64,000 bases of DNA from Chimonanthus salicifolius (Eukaryota; Streptophyta; Magnoliopsida; Laurales; Calycanthaceae). The position numbers and the translations under genes are program-made. Numbering within the stretch: the first letter of the stretch is position 1; every line of letters begins with the position of its first letter. Below the pieces are notes generated by a model. It saw only the letters and a list, made by a program, of their open reading frames with translations, was not told where the DNA came from and ran no database searches. Location: NCBI GenBank assembly GCA_013350335.1, contig CM023534.1, positions 22,587,302-22,651,301 on the forward strand. Reading direction: 5' to 3'. Shown here one piece after another: positions 34,032 to 45,619 of the stretch.

Positions 34032-36444
34032 TTCCCTTTTAAACTCAAGTAGCTCACTTGAGTTTACAATTATTGACTAAAAACATACTAGAAATAACCC
34101 AATTGTCGGACGACGCCATATGGAGAAGCGGTAGCAATCAAAAGTGAAGACGTGCTGACGAAGCCAAAAACTAACTGAACCAATATGCGACGTATTGCAA
34201 TCTGCCAGAGAAGAGGGGTTGCCGATGATTGCCAGGATCCAATGTCAGTCAATACCAATGCCAATGCTAATGCCACTTCAAATGCTAATTCCAAAGCCAA
34301 CGAACATAAAATCTGATCCAAACTGAAAACGAACAATGCAAGTGTGGTTGCAAACGGTTGCAAGCGTACCAATGCAAAATCAAAGCTGACGAAGAAGAGA
34401 GAAGAGACTGCAAAATGTGAGACGACTGCAAAATCAGATCCTCCAAATTAAGGCTGCAAACGGAGGAGACAAGATACACACGATTGAAACCAAACTGGAT
34501 GCTGGCATCAATTACTTCAACTTTCACTGACAACTTTAGATTTGAAAACTCTACATATCGCTTCTCTCATAGACAAACAGACGACAACAAACCTGAAATC
34601 CAAACTCTTACGTGCAGAATTTTTTTTTCAAGGACCAAAGAAACCAAATGATGCAGATCAAACGAAGGTGGTGTGCACAAATGAAGGGACTGATGTGGGT
34701 GCAACTCTGGTTGTTACACACGACAAGCTTGATGAAAGAAGTTCAACCAATGCAATGAAACTGAAACCAAGGGGAGGTTCGTTTAGGGAAATCCCAAACT
34801 GAGTTTGTACGGGCTGAGAGAACCAAACAGCAGCAAACTGCAGATCAGGCATGTGCCATTGTGCGAAAGGAATTGTCGGGTAGAAATTAGGAACAACGAT
34901 GGCTAAGGGCGGAAGAGGCATATCTGATTGCAAGGGTAACGATGCTTTGGCTGGGCTGAGTGGAAGAACAATACAACAGATAGAGGCTACAGTGAATCAT
35001 ATGCAAATGCAGAGGCAAAAACTTGGTAGAGCAGGCTAGTGATCAAGAAGGAGATGCAGACTGAATCGAAGACGAAGAAGGCGGTGTAGAGATAAGGCAA
35101 GATTTGGCAACAGAGCTAGCAGCAATGACAAGACTAGATTGAACAGATCTGGGTAGGTTGAGATGAGTTTGGGAGATCAGATCCAAAGGATTGGAGACTA
35201 GATGGGATCTTCATCGGATTGCTGAGATTGAACAGAGGACCAACATATTTCCAGAAACCAGGCTGCAATGTGAGATTGGAAAGCTGGGTTTCATCATTGT
35301 GCACTACGATCCTACATGCATGCAGATATAACAACAAAAACACAACATATCTGAAGATGCTGGTGTTCAGGCGAACATGTCTGTGCAAATCTGGGTTCTA
35401 TTTGAATCTAGGCTGAGGAGGAGGTCTGTGCGGACATGAGGGGTTTCCTGATTGCAGCAGGGTAAAACACGGCGATGATGTAGATGCAAGGGTGGAAACA
35501 ACAAACTAAGGTGAACAATAGAAATTGCTGAATGGTGGACTGCACGATCTGGATAGAGGGACTAAAGAAAATGAAGACTGCAAGGAAGGCAAACGACATA
35601 GAACTGCAGAACGAGTGAAGGGCTGTGTGGTAACAAATCTGAGTTCTGGGATTGGCAAAGGGACGGTTGGGCTGTAGATGTTTTCGGAATAGAGAGAGTG
35701 GAAGACGAACTTCAGAGAAGTTGCAAGATGAAGGTGTGAATCAGGAAGGCAGCAGGGCATCTCAGAGATCAAAGCGAGCTGAAAAGGGTTGTCTGGTTTT
35801 GGGTGAGATGCAGAAACGTGGGGGAACGACGGTGGACATGGGCTAGGCTCTACAAATCAGATTTGGGATTAGGTGACGGTGGATGAAGTCTACAAATGAC
35901 GAACAACAATTCAATGTCTCCAGATCTACAAACGACATCTCTTTCTCAGATGTGGATCTGAGATTTGGATCTGTCAACAAGAAGAGGTGAAGAGGGTACC
36001 ACAAGAATGATTTTTCTATGTGGAAGATGGCAGCAAGGAATGCAAATCAGAGATCTGAGGGACAAATACTTCTTTTCTTTTCTTCCAATCAATACAGGGA
36101 CAGACTGCAACATAGAAAACCCAACAAGATGTTCCCTTGCTCTCCCTTTACTGGAGGAGAGAAATAAACGTCCGTAAGTTAAAAACTAGTCAAAGTAGGA
36201 TCGGTATTTCGGTACTTTTTTGTGGTATTGTTGTTGATGTTGACGCAATTTTGTTGTAGACCTAGCATTTTGGAGCTGCTCCCAGCTCACACTCTGGTGG
36301 AGGAGGTGCCATGAAGATCTAGGAGTGTGAGCAGTATGAGATGAAAGGCTCCCATACTATTTGGAGGGCAGAGGGCATAGATGCCAAACCTGGCCCCTAT
36401 CTATCGTCGTAGAAGTTGTTTCTTTGAAATATTATGGTTCTCCA
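34032..36444 (-). other. Interior of the 176-bp-LTR element
   Basis: No retroviral gene was found on either strand. The plus strand is rich in A and CAA-type words. Near the right end, the minus strand after the LTR has TGGAGAACCAT, a poor match to a Met-tRNA site, so the primer is uncertain. A short minus-strand ATG frame (about 36311) is Pro/Ala-rich but unsupported. Confidence 0.5.
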
Positions 36445-36683
36445 TGTTAGAAACTAAGAAAGTTTGTATTATTCATCAAGTCTATTACATATATATAGCC
36501 TTTAACCGATCCTAGTGCTATTTCACTTCTAAATTAGTCTTAACTCAACTACATCTCTAAATAGATATTACCCAAACTAAGAATCATAATTCTAATATAA
36601 CTCCTAATTATATTCTAACAATTCCATCTCTCTTCCTCTCTCGTCCCATTTTCTTGTTTTGAATGACTGTTACAGATACAGAC

Positions 36684-37126
36684 TGCGGTGAACCCAGAAG
36701 AAATAAGATGGAGAAATGAACAAACTCAGGTGACTTTGATGTAAGCGAATGAGAGAGAGAGCACACTGAGACTTGTTCGAGGCAGTCTCCTCCTCCTTAC
36801 TCGAGTTTGGTTGATAATAATTCTATGATTTACTAACTTTTTATTCCAAATATAAAGAGTCTTATGCCTAACATTGGGGAGAGGTTACAACTAATTAAGG
36901 AGGGCGAATACATAATTTGAAATTCAAATTAATTCAAACATTAATCAAATCTGCCAACTAATCCCAACTAATCGTAATCTTATCTGGCAACTGTTCAGCG
37001 CTTAAGCAAGCGTGGAGCCCAATCTGCCGTGATTTGCTGTTGCCGCTGTCTCCTGAGTCAGCGATGGGAGGATCCACTCACCCAGTCCACTGAGATTCCA
37101 CTGAGTCACAAACACGGCACATAACA
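36684..37126 (-). repeat. 3' LTR of the Ty3/gypsy element
   Basis: On the minus strand it runs from TGTTATGTGCCGTG to the complement of TGCGGTGAACCC. It is similar to 42429-42854 along its length. Confidence 0.88.
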
Positions 37127-37139
37127 TTCCCCCTACTGA

Positions 37140-37214
37140 GAACCGTCGTCGTCCGCGACGACGAAATTAGGTTACTCAGTACGGAATTTGTGGTAAAACT
37201 CCCAAGTGTCGTCC
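37140..37214 (-). pseudogene. Ty3/gypsy integrase chromodomain, second part
   Basis: Once the solo LTR is removed, this piece follows 39872-39955 in frame. Together they give the WQGL...D-TWE pattern of a plant chromodomain, followed by a stop and the polypurine tract. Chromodomains steer insertion into marked chromatin. Confidence 0.75.
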
Positions 37215-39871
37215 TGTAATGGCCTAGCCCTTCAATTAATAGATTTATGATGTAATATTAGGGATTTCACGTGTGAGGTGCATCTGAGGGTCTCACCTAA
37301 GCACACGTGGCCTGTAGATAGTACCCCGTCAGAAAAGAGTTGGAAAATGAAAATTAAAATAAGTTTTTAATTTATTTGATTTTGGTGGAGTCGGACCGAC
37401 CGACAAAATGATATTTTTGGGTTGGGGTGTTTAAAACCCCCAACTCCTACATCCTTTACTTTTATTTCACTTCCCTTTTATCTCCTTTTCCCAAACTCCT
37501 CCACATCAACCGATGCATGTGCTTGCCTTTCCCTTTCTTCACCATCTTCTCAACCCTAGCATGTGTGGAAGTGAAGAGATCTCATCCCAAGCTTCCATTT
37601 GAGTGGATTTTCTCTTCTTCAAGGTAAGGTTTTCATCTCTTCTCACTCTCATTCATCTTCTTTGATGGGGCTTTTATGGGATGTAGTGAGAATGACACTT
37701 GAAATGGTCAATGGGTTTTGTTTGGAGAGAACCCCATGGAATAAATTAGGATTTTCTAATTTGGGGTTTTGCTTGGGTATGGATAATGAGGGAAAATGAG
37801 TTTTGGACTATGGAAAAGTAAAATTTAGGGGAAATCTCTTACGTGGATGAATTGGAGCACCAAGGTTGGAGAAATTTGGGGTTTCTCCTAAGCTTGAGCT
37901 TGCATGGAGTTGCTCTTTGGTCTAAAAATCCAAATGGGGACAAATAATTTGGGGGTTTTGCTTTTAAACACTAGTTGGGCTTAGAACAATGCACTAAATG
38001 AGTTTTATTTGTGTTTTTATGTTGATTAGAGCCCCCTAATTCGAACCCCGAAGCCGATCAAGTCGAGAATCAACCCGGCACCTCATAAAAACTTAAGGTG
38101 AGGAAAGCTACCCACTCATTTGGATATTTAGAGATTTCTATGCTTTTTAGAGATCCTTATATGCATTTTTATAATTAAATGTATGATGATGTGATATTTA
38201 TGATAGATGTAAATATTTAATTAGAGATAATATTTTTATGATACATGGTGTTGCTATTTTTGCATTATGTGTAGTGATGATGATTATGAGGTGTTGAATG
38301 GAAATGGACCCTATGGAGGGCTATTTGGTTGTTTGATAATGAAATGTGGATTTGATTTTAAAAGGAAGAATTATGGGGCAAATTGTGCTAATCACCATGG
38401 GTTGGATGAATATTGGACCCAAATTGCAAGGATGATGTAATAGAGGTTGTGTAGGTCCAATTGAGTGTCCCAAGCATAGGAGATTACTCTCCTCTCAAGA
38501 CTAATCTAAATAAGACGAATCTAAGTGTATGAACTTATGAAATCGGTTATGTATATTATCATGCTTTGCTTAAGGGTGTTTGTATGAGGTTGGTGTGTTT
38601 GAGAGCTCATCTATATTGAGGTTGATATTCATGTGTATTGTGTACTCACATCTAACCTAAGATAGGTTAATTTTAGTGAGTTAGGAAATATGTATTTATT
38701 GGACATGAACAATTTAATGATGCTATGGTGAGAATGGATCATGGGGTAGTAAAGTGAACCTTACTCCATTTGGAATTCCTACTAATGTGAATACTCAATT
38801 CCTTTGAGGGGGTTGGGATGACAATGAAAACGATATTATCTTAGTATTCTTATTGGGATGGTGGCATCGGCTACAGAGACTGGGTCTCGTAGTGTTGCCG
38901 TTGAAGAGTAGGTCCCTCACATGTTATGCATTGTAGGGCGCTCTCACGGCTATTTAGCACTTCAGATGTGCTTGGATACGCAGGGCTAGATATACATTCC
39001 TCTTGTGGGGGATGGTGTTAGCTCCGTAAGTCGTGATTTGACTACCTTAGAATTTGACTGAATCATCCATGAGGTGAAGGGACGCAAGGCGAGGTTGACA
39101 TGGACACGCTATGCATGAGTCACCCGCTTAGTAAGTCGTGGGCCCTAAGTCATGTTCGGAGTTGAGGTATATTGCTTGTGATGACCACCCGTCCCATTGT
39201 AAAATTACTTTAAGAGAGGAGTAGTTCCCATAATGATGATGAGGTAATATGATTACGTAGCACAATATGGATTACATTCTCCATTACATACATTATATGT
39301 TGTGAGTTCGTTAGTGTGTAGCATGCATGTATTTCCTCATTGAGCTTGTTTATTCTCACCTCCTTGCAATTTCAGGTACCATTGCTCCGGCGGGGTCCAA
39401 GGACCAAGAGGACGTCCATAGACTACATACCTTGTTGATCTAACACTCATTTGACTGTCATTTTGATATTTTGTCATTTTGGTTACATGGTTATGTGTAT
39501 TTTTTGTTAAGTTAGAAGATAAACCATGTATAATTATCATTGAAAATATGTTTAATGTTTTGAAAACTTATTTGAACCTTCTAAACTTTGAGAAGGTAAT
39601 CTCTATTGTGGTTGGATGTGAAGGGTTGTACATTCTTTTACTATGTTGAATAGGTGGATTAATTGTAGAGGCTATGATTGGCCCAATAGCCCAGTTTTTA
39701 GGGGAGACTCTGCCGAAATTTAGGTAGGAATCTTACTTCCCTAAAAAGATATGAAATTATTATTGTGTGTTAACACGTGTGATTCCCACGTGTAACTATT
39801 ATTTATTTGGTGTATTTGGAGAAATGAAAAAATTTCTGCATCACGTGTCGATTTTGGGTCGGGGCGTGATA
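37215..39871. mobile_element. 2.66-kb solo LTR inserted in the gypsy chromodomain
   Basis: It starts TGTAATGGCCTAGCCC and ends GGGTCGGGGCGTGATA. CGTCC flanks both sides (37210-37214 and 39872-39876). The start and end pattern and the length recall the long LTRs of large plant gypsy elements. It lacks internal retroviral genes. It is probably a distant relative of 53904-57114, which ends GGGTCGGGGCGTGACA. Orientation is written as plus by the TG...TA reading but was not proved by a coding region. Confidence 0.88.
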
Positions 39872-39962
39872 CGTCCTCCGGGGTCAACCCCTGCCATTGT
39901 ACAAAGATCTCTGTGGGCACCTTATTTCCGTGCTTCACCAATTTGCGGTCCAAAATTTGCAG
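39872..39962 (-). pseudogene. Ty3/gypsy integrase chromodomain, first part
   Basis: The minus strand reads ILDRKLVKHGNKVPTEIFVQ then WQGLTPED, the N-terminal half of the chromodomain with its conserved Trp. The frame upstream (39970-40080) jumps straight to the end of the reverse transcriptase region. Confidence 0.8.
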
Positions 39963-40899
39963 CTAGTGTCCATGTGAATGAGTTTTTTTAGCAACTCCGT
40001 TAATAGTTTAGCTAACAACCCATAATGTCGGATGAATCACCTATAATAAACGGTGAGTCCAAGAAAGCCCCTTAGACCCCAAATAGTTTTCGGAGTGGGC
40101 CAATCCCCCATGTTTTTATCTTTTTTGGGTCGGCAGCCATTCTGTCACCTGAAATTAAATGCCCCAAGTATTCCACTGTAGCACACCCGAACTGACATTT
40201 GCTCCGTTTTGCAAAAAGTTGATGTTGGCGGAGCACACCCAATACTTGCGATAAATAAGAGAGATGCTCTTCCATTGTAACACTGTAAATGAGGATGTCA
40301 TCGAAGAAGACCAAAACGAAACACTGTAGGAAGGGCCAGAAGATCTCGTTCATAAGACACTGGAATGCGACTGGCGTTAGTCAGGCCAAATGGCATGACT
40401 AAGAACTCAAAATGACTGTCATGTGTCTGGAATGCCATCTTTGGCACGTCCTTTGGCCGAACCATATCTGGTGGTACCCAGAGCGCAAATCCAATTTAGA
40501 GAAGACTCGTGCACCATGCAACTCGTCCAACAGTTCCTCAATGACTAGGATGAACTTGTCCTTTACCGTGTGCTGATCAAGGGCACGGTAATCCACACAC
40601 ATCCACCATGAGCTATCAGCCTTCCTGACCAAGAGTACTGGAGAAGAAAGTGGGCTCTGACTGGGTCCGATGACCCCACTTTGTAGTAGCTCATGCACCA
40701 GTTTTTTTATTTCTGTCTTCTGATAATATGGATACTTGTACGGTCGAACATTTACTGGTTGAGCCCTTGGAACTAATGGAATTTGATGGTTGCGCGACTG
40801 GACCGGAGGTAGACCTTGCGGTGTTGAAAAGATATCCTGGTAGTCATCTAGAAGCCGAACCATCTCTGAGCGGTCTGGGGCTTGGATGGATTCATTCAA
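39963..40899 (-). pseudogene. Ty3/gypsy reverse transcriptase
   Basis: The minus strand reads YQDIFSTPQGLPPVQSRNH, IPLVPRAQPVNVRPYKYPYY, IKKLVHELLQSGVIGPSQSP, DSSWWMCVDYRALDQHTVKD and [13 protein letters not shown] (40899-40440). After a frame change comes [10 protein letters not shown] with the active-site Asp pair (about 40300), then KCQFGCATVEYLGHLIS. It ends near 39985 in the connection region (GFLGLTVYYR), with a stop and frameshifts. The RNase H and the integrase core that should follow are missing. Confidence 0.88.
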
Positions 40900-41303
40900 A
40901 TCAGAATGTAGTGCAAATATCTAGAGAAGGAAACTCAGGTTCTTCCATGGATCACACTTCTTGGCCATATCCGCTTCCATAATTTTCAGTTCAGATACTC
41001 CATCACCTTGCCAAGTGTAAGATCGGTTTGTTGTTTTAAAGGCATTGTGAAGTGTTGGAAGTCCCAAGTGATGGGCCCCAACATTCGGATCCACTATGCC
41101 CCTAACACCACCTCATACCCTCCCAAAGGAAGGATGTAAAATTCGGCTATGACTTCTAAGCCTTGGACAAACAACCTAACATCCTTGCACATTCCCTGAC
41201 ATTTGATACGACCACTGTTAGCTACAACCACATCAAGGGTTGATCGGATATGGTATGAAGACTAGTCCTGCTTACCACCCCAGGACTGATGAAATTATGG
41301 GTG
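40900..41303 (-). other. Degraded protease region of the gypsy element
   Basis: It lies where the aspartic protease should be. I could not read a clear D-S/T-G motif; GSTHNFIS-like sequence is hinted at near 41290 (HP-FHQS after GFDRVW). Frameshifts are likely. Confidence 0.35.
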
Positions 41304-42412
41304 CTACCAAACTCGATCAAAACCATAACGGGCAATCACCCAACAAAACCCGTCACACGCATGGTATGAGGTGCATGTCCCCCTGGTAACGACGTGTAGG
41401 GACATTGCTGGTTGGTCTCCTAGATCTTCTTCAATGTCAGAGTCGGTGTACGATTCTCCTTCAATTTCATCCTTGGGCCACTGACCTTCCTTCAAGTACA
41501 ACTTCAGTTTTCGGCACTTGTGTCAGGGTGCGAACTTTTCATCGCAGTTGTAGCAGATACCTTTGGACCTCCTTTCTTTCATCTCCATAGGGGTAAGTCT
41601 TTTAACGGCCTGTGTTGAAGTGCTTGGGGTGACCGCCGATTGAGTTTGGATCAAGTGCCCAAGATCAAACCTTGATTTGCGCTTTCTCGCATTAATCTTT
41701 TCCTCTTGCAGGCGTGCCAACCCAACTGCATCTGATAAGGTTGTCGGTTGTAGCATGCGAACTCTGAGACGGATGTCCTCATACAAGCCTCCCAAGAAAC
41801 AGCTAATCATGAAGGCTTCTTTGAGCCCACTAGAACAGTTAGCCAGCTCCTCAAACTTGGTCTGATAATCTTCAACTGATGACGTTTGCCTCAACTTGGT
41901 GAGGGTGGCCATGACATCTTCATAGGAAGATGGTCCAGAGCGAGTCATCAACCTTTTTGTGAACTGATCCCAGCTTGCAATAACGTTGGATCTCTCCATC
42001 GAGCTGAACCATTGCAGAACCTTCCCTTCCAAATGATAAGAGGCTACCAACAGTCGTTGAGTCAGAGGAGTTTTTTGGTGAAGGAAAAACTACTCCGCAC
42101 GATAGATCCAACCCGAAGGGTTAATACCCTTGAACCTCGGAAATTCTAACCGAGTTGTACGCCCGATGAAGGCATGGTCATTGTCACCTTGTTTCGACTA
42201 TGGCCCCTATGATGGCCCACCGACGACTCTCCTATGTCAATCAAGTGAGGTTGAGATATGCTATCAAGCCTTATATCTACTGTCTGCAGACGAGTGCTCA
42301 TAGCAGCCATCTAGCTGACCATGTCATCCATCCGCTTCGCCTGTGTTTCTAAGGTTTTGTGTAGGAGATGAAGAGTATCATCGATCTTCCAGAGACGGGT
42401 GTCGTCTGCCAT
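41304..42412 (-). pseudogene. Ty3/gypsy gag with zinc knuckle
   Basis: The ATG at 42412-42410 opens MADDTRLWKIDDTLHLLHK, followed by a coiled-coil-like start and a stop (about 42310). The capsid core reads SYHLEGKVLQWFSSMERSN, ASWDQFTKRLMTRSGPSSYE and VEDYQTKFEELANCSSGLKE (42050-41800), typical of the retrotransposon gag family. The CCHC knuckle starts CYNCDEKFAP and continues HKCRKLKLY, split by an in-frame TGA at about 41520-41522. An acidic stretch follows (to 41304). Without a restored frame it is inactive. Confidence 0.85.
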
Positions 42413-42428
42413 TTGGAACTTGGCTTTA

Positions 42429-42854
42429 AAATAAGATGGAGAAATGAATAGACTCGGGTGAGTCTAATGGAATCGAATGAGAGAGAGAACACACTGAGAC
42501 TTGTTCGAGTCAATCTTCTCCTCTTTACTTGAGTTTGGTTGATAATAATTCTCTGATTTACTAATTTCTTTATTCCAAATATAAAGAGTCCTCTGCCTAA
42601 AATGAGAGAGGTTACAACTAATTAAGGAGGGCGAATACATAATTTGAAATTCAAATTCATTCAAACACTAATTAAATCTACCAACTAATCCCAACTAATC
42701 CTAATCTTATTTGTCAACTGTTCACGCGCTTAAGCAAGCGTGGAGCCCAATCTGCCGTGATCTGCTGTTGTCGCTGCCTCCTGAGTCAGTGATGGGAGGA
42801 TCCACTCACCGAGTCCACCGAAAGTCCACTGAGTCACAGGCACAAAACATAACA
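42429..42854 (-). repeat. 5' LTR of the Ty3/gypsy element, inner end truncated
   Basis: It matches 36684-37126 but lacks its last 17 or so bases at the internal side. The next minus-strand sequence, AAAGCCAAGTTCCAAATGG, starts inside what should be the primer binding region, so a small deletion seems to have removed the LTR tip and most of the primer binding site. Confidence 0.8.
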
Positions 42855-42859
42855 CAGAC

Positions 42860-45619
42860 ATACACCCAAACAGCGCAGGCACGTTGCATTCTCCAATGAG
42901 AACGGGGAAGGAAATGAGGAAAGAAGAAGCAGAGGAGAAGAAGAAGAGACAGAAGAAGCCTGTGAAGAAAGAGATGCAGAAAACTTAAATTTTTTTATTG
43001 ATTAATCGGGTGTCTTTGATTTCCATCCTCGTAAGGGGTTTTATATATTAAGAAAAAAAAAAAAAAACTATTACAAGAATCGAAATTCAACATGATGAAA
43101 AACAAAAATAAAGAAAGAAAATGAGTCGGTGGTGACACTGTGAAAAGAGAAGCTTCGCTTTTACAGCAAAGAGAAATCACATATCAAAAAACCTCAAAAA
43201 CAGTGAAAAAATATCGAAAATAGACATAGGATTAAATGGGAAAAACATTGAACGGTGTTTTTTAGAAATTATACCGGTTTAAATATCAGTACCTTGGAAT
43301 CTTTCCTTTTGACAAATATTTTGTCTTCTTCTTCAACTATTCTACCTCTTTATATTCTAAAGGTTGGTGGGTGCCTGTGCATATGCCTGAGCAAATAAGT
43401 GGAAGACAACTCTCTATTGACGTACACCCACTTGCTTGCCTTTGGAAGGGTAATCCCTTTTATCGACAAGCACTTGTCCTTTATTTTTTTCTAAAAGTTT
43501 GATAACTTTGCAATTTATACTCACTCGTACTCATGAATCCCTACCAAACCAAGCTTTTGCATTAAATGTTTTGACGTGTGATGTATTGTATTTAGTGCAC
43601 CAAAGATTCCAACTTGAGAAGATTTATGTCATCACCCTAATTTTTATAGTTTGTGAAATTACGTTCAAGAAACAATTTTAGTCAAAATTTGTTGGCTTCA
43701 ACTCGAACTAAAATATATATATTTTTAAAAAAAATACTGTTAAAATCTTAAAAAAATTATTCAAATAAAAAAATCACTTAAAAATTTCTCCAAAAAAATT
43801 TAGTCAATATTTATCTCTCTACATTTAGTTCTTTTCCAAAACTCATCAGTGGAAGGGCATTATTTACCCTTGCTTTGGAACACCCTAAATTTGATCCTGA
43901 TCATGTTAACAACATATCTTAACTGAGATTGACTTAGAATCAACAACTACAAGTGAACACGAACTGAACCATTACAGCCTTGGTAAATAGCTCAATTCAA
44001 GTCTTCATGAATGATCTTTTCACTCGCAGTCTGTACTCCGTATAGTAGTTCAAAGTCTTCGTCAGAAAGTAGTGGAAATGCAGTGGTGTAGACTACATTT
44101 CTCACGGTAGAAGAAAAAACATATTTCAAATAAAAGATAAAAATAGGATAGCAATCTTCTCACGGACATTTTGTATAACGAGACATAGAATTTAAGATAT
44201 TCTCCATTTTACTTTTCGACTGTCGTACGAAAGTATTTAAAAAAAAAAAAATCAGTATGTGATTTCATTGGCTGTCATCTAAAGGCTTTTAAAGAAAAGA
44301 AAGTGAGATTTTTTTTTTTTCTTTTTCTTGATCCAATCCTGTAATCTTTATGGGTGAGAGCTAATATTTGAAGAATAGATTGCCTTTCTTTGGGCTTTCC
44401 TAACCATTTACTTGCAAATTCCCTAAATCCCATAGTAGGAACAAACTGCAGTGAACAGAACCTCCCTAACTAGCAAGCATTACTTTAAAACGTCACACTT
44501 GAGGCTGCGTTTCGATGGTTGGGAGGTAAATTTTGGTGGCAGTTATTCTAAATAACTCCTATTAACATGAAAACTACTCTTTTAAAAAGGATTTTTAAAA
44601 GTTAGAGAAAAAGTAAAAAGTTGATTTTTTTATCTTTGTACTTTCGAAACAGGGTAATAGGACTTACCTCCCATTACCCCATCCAAATGCAACGCAGCAA
44701 GATTTGCTTTTAGCCTTTAAATCCCTCTTCCTCTCCTTCCGTCTTCAGATATATATAGAGAATCCAACTCGAGCGAGGGACTCAGACTGTCTTCCCAAAT
44801 TCAAAATAGAGACTGAGAGTCGGAGAGCTTGATACTAAATTATTATGCAAAATAAATTTCAAACAACGAAAGCAATAAAAAAAAAATCAAACATTTACAT
44901 GACTAAGCTTACGTGCAGTAATCAGTTAAGTTTAACTAAATCAAAACAGAAATACAAAATACAATTTTCTGTCTTGGACGGCTCTTCTCTCTGAATTACA
45001 CAACGAACCCACACAGATTTTCCCCTTTCATTTTCCCTTTCCCTCTCTCTCTGGTTTTCTCTCAAACTCACATGCGTTTGAATGAAGTAATGGAGGGTAA
45101 CCCCCTATACCCTGTTTGGTAACCTTGAAAACCCTTTCCAAATAAGGATATCGATAATATCCAATATCCAGAATAGTAACCGGATAACCCTACAAAATTT
45201 ACCCTTCGTCCAAACGCAACCACACAACGGAGAGACAAATCCTCTCTGCACAAAACAGAGTCTCGTCGACACGTTTTTCCACGTCGGCCACACAGCCAGG
45301 CACTGATCTTCGGCCTCTCAATTTTTTCTTTATAGAAAACTTCCAACCAAGAAAGAGGGAGGAAAAGAAGAAAGGAATTTTTTGAAACAAAAAATTTCTA
45401 AATTCAGAGCTGCTTAAATTGAGACAATCTCAACAAAAAGTTACACTTTTAGCCCTTTAATCCTAGATTAGTAGTCATGTTTACTAGACATCCGAAACCC
45501 AATTCTGATAATAGAAAACAAAAAACATGCCGCATCAACATAAACCCCTGCTTACACCCCACATACCTCTCGCCAAAAATAGCAGTTGTGCGAGCTCCAT
45601 TAGTCAAGCTAACAAGATC
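42860..45619. other. Intergenic, mostly AT-rich
   Basis: No gene was recognised. A purine-rich GAAGAAG tract lies at 42900-42990 and several A- or T-runs follow. A degraded MITE end is at 44139-44215. ATATATATAGAG at about 44749-44760, followed by a C/T/A-rich stretch, looks like a plant core promoter but no ORF follows it. The 3' UTR of the DUF247 gene should end within 45300-45619; no exact AATAAA was seen. Confidence 0.5.
44139..44215. repeat. Fragment of the 12925-13295 MITE family
   Basis: TTTTGTATAACGAGACA and TATTCTCCATTTTACTTTTCG match the left terminal region of the 12925 MITE with about one change in four. Only one end is present. Confidence 0.5.

Larger units (their letters stand above)
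32052..36620 (-). mobile_element. Non-coding LTR retrotransposon with 176-bp LTRs, split by a solo LTR
   Basis: The right LTR (36445-36620) starts TGTTAGAAACTAAG and ends ATTCTAACA. The left LTR starts at 32052 and ends at 34031, and is also 176 bp once the solo LTR (32101-33899) and one ATATA are removed. ATTCC flanks the whole element (32047-32051 and 36621-36625). The 2413-bp interior has no retroviral protein. Minus-strand orientation is inferred from AAAAGGGAA directly before the TG of the left LTR, read on the minus strand as a polypurine tract. It fits a LARD-like or TRIM-like element. Confidence 0.85.
36684..42854 (-). mobile_element. Internally deleted Ty3/gypsy chromodomain retrotransposon
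   Basis: CAGAC flanks both sides (36679-36683 and 42855-42859). The LTRs are 36684-37126 (3') and about 42429-42854 (5'). On the minus strand the order is gag with CCHC knuckle (42412-41300), reverse transcriptase (40899-40072) and, after a jump, the chromodomain end of integrase (39955-39872, then 37214-37140). RNase H and the integrase core are gone. A solo LTR (37215-39871) sits in the chromodomain. GTTCTCAGTAGGGGGAA just before the 3' LTR is the polypurine tract. It is a chromovirus-type element and cannot be active. Confidence 0.9.

Noticed and set aside
34088..34933. Several 80-95-codon frames on both strands
   Set aside because: They fall in the non-coding interior of the 176-bp-LTR element and resemble no known protein.
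44740..44860. Possible promoter and gene start after ATATATATAGAG
   Set aside because: No ORF of any family follows within the next kilobase on the plus strand.
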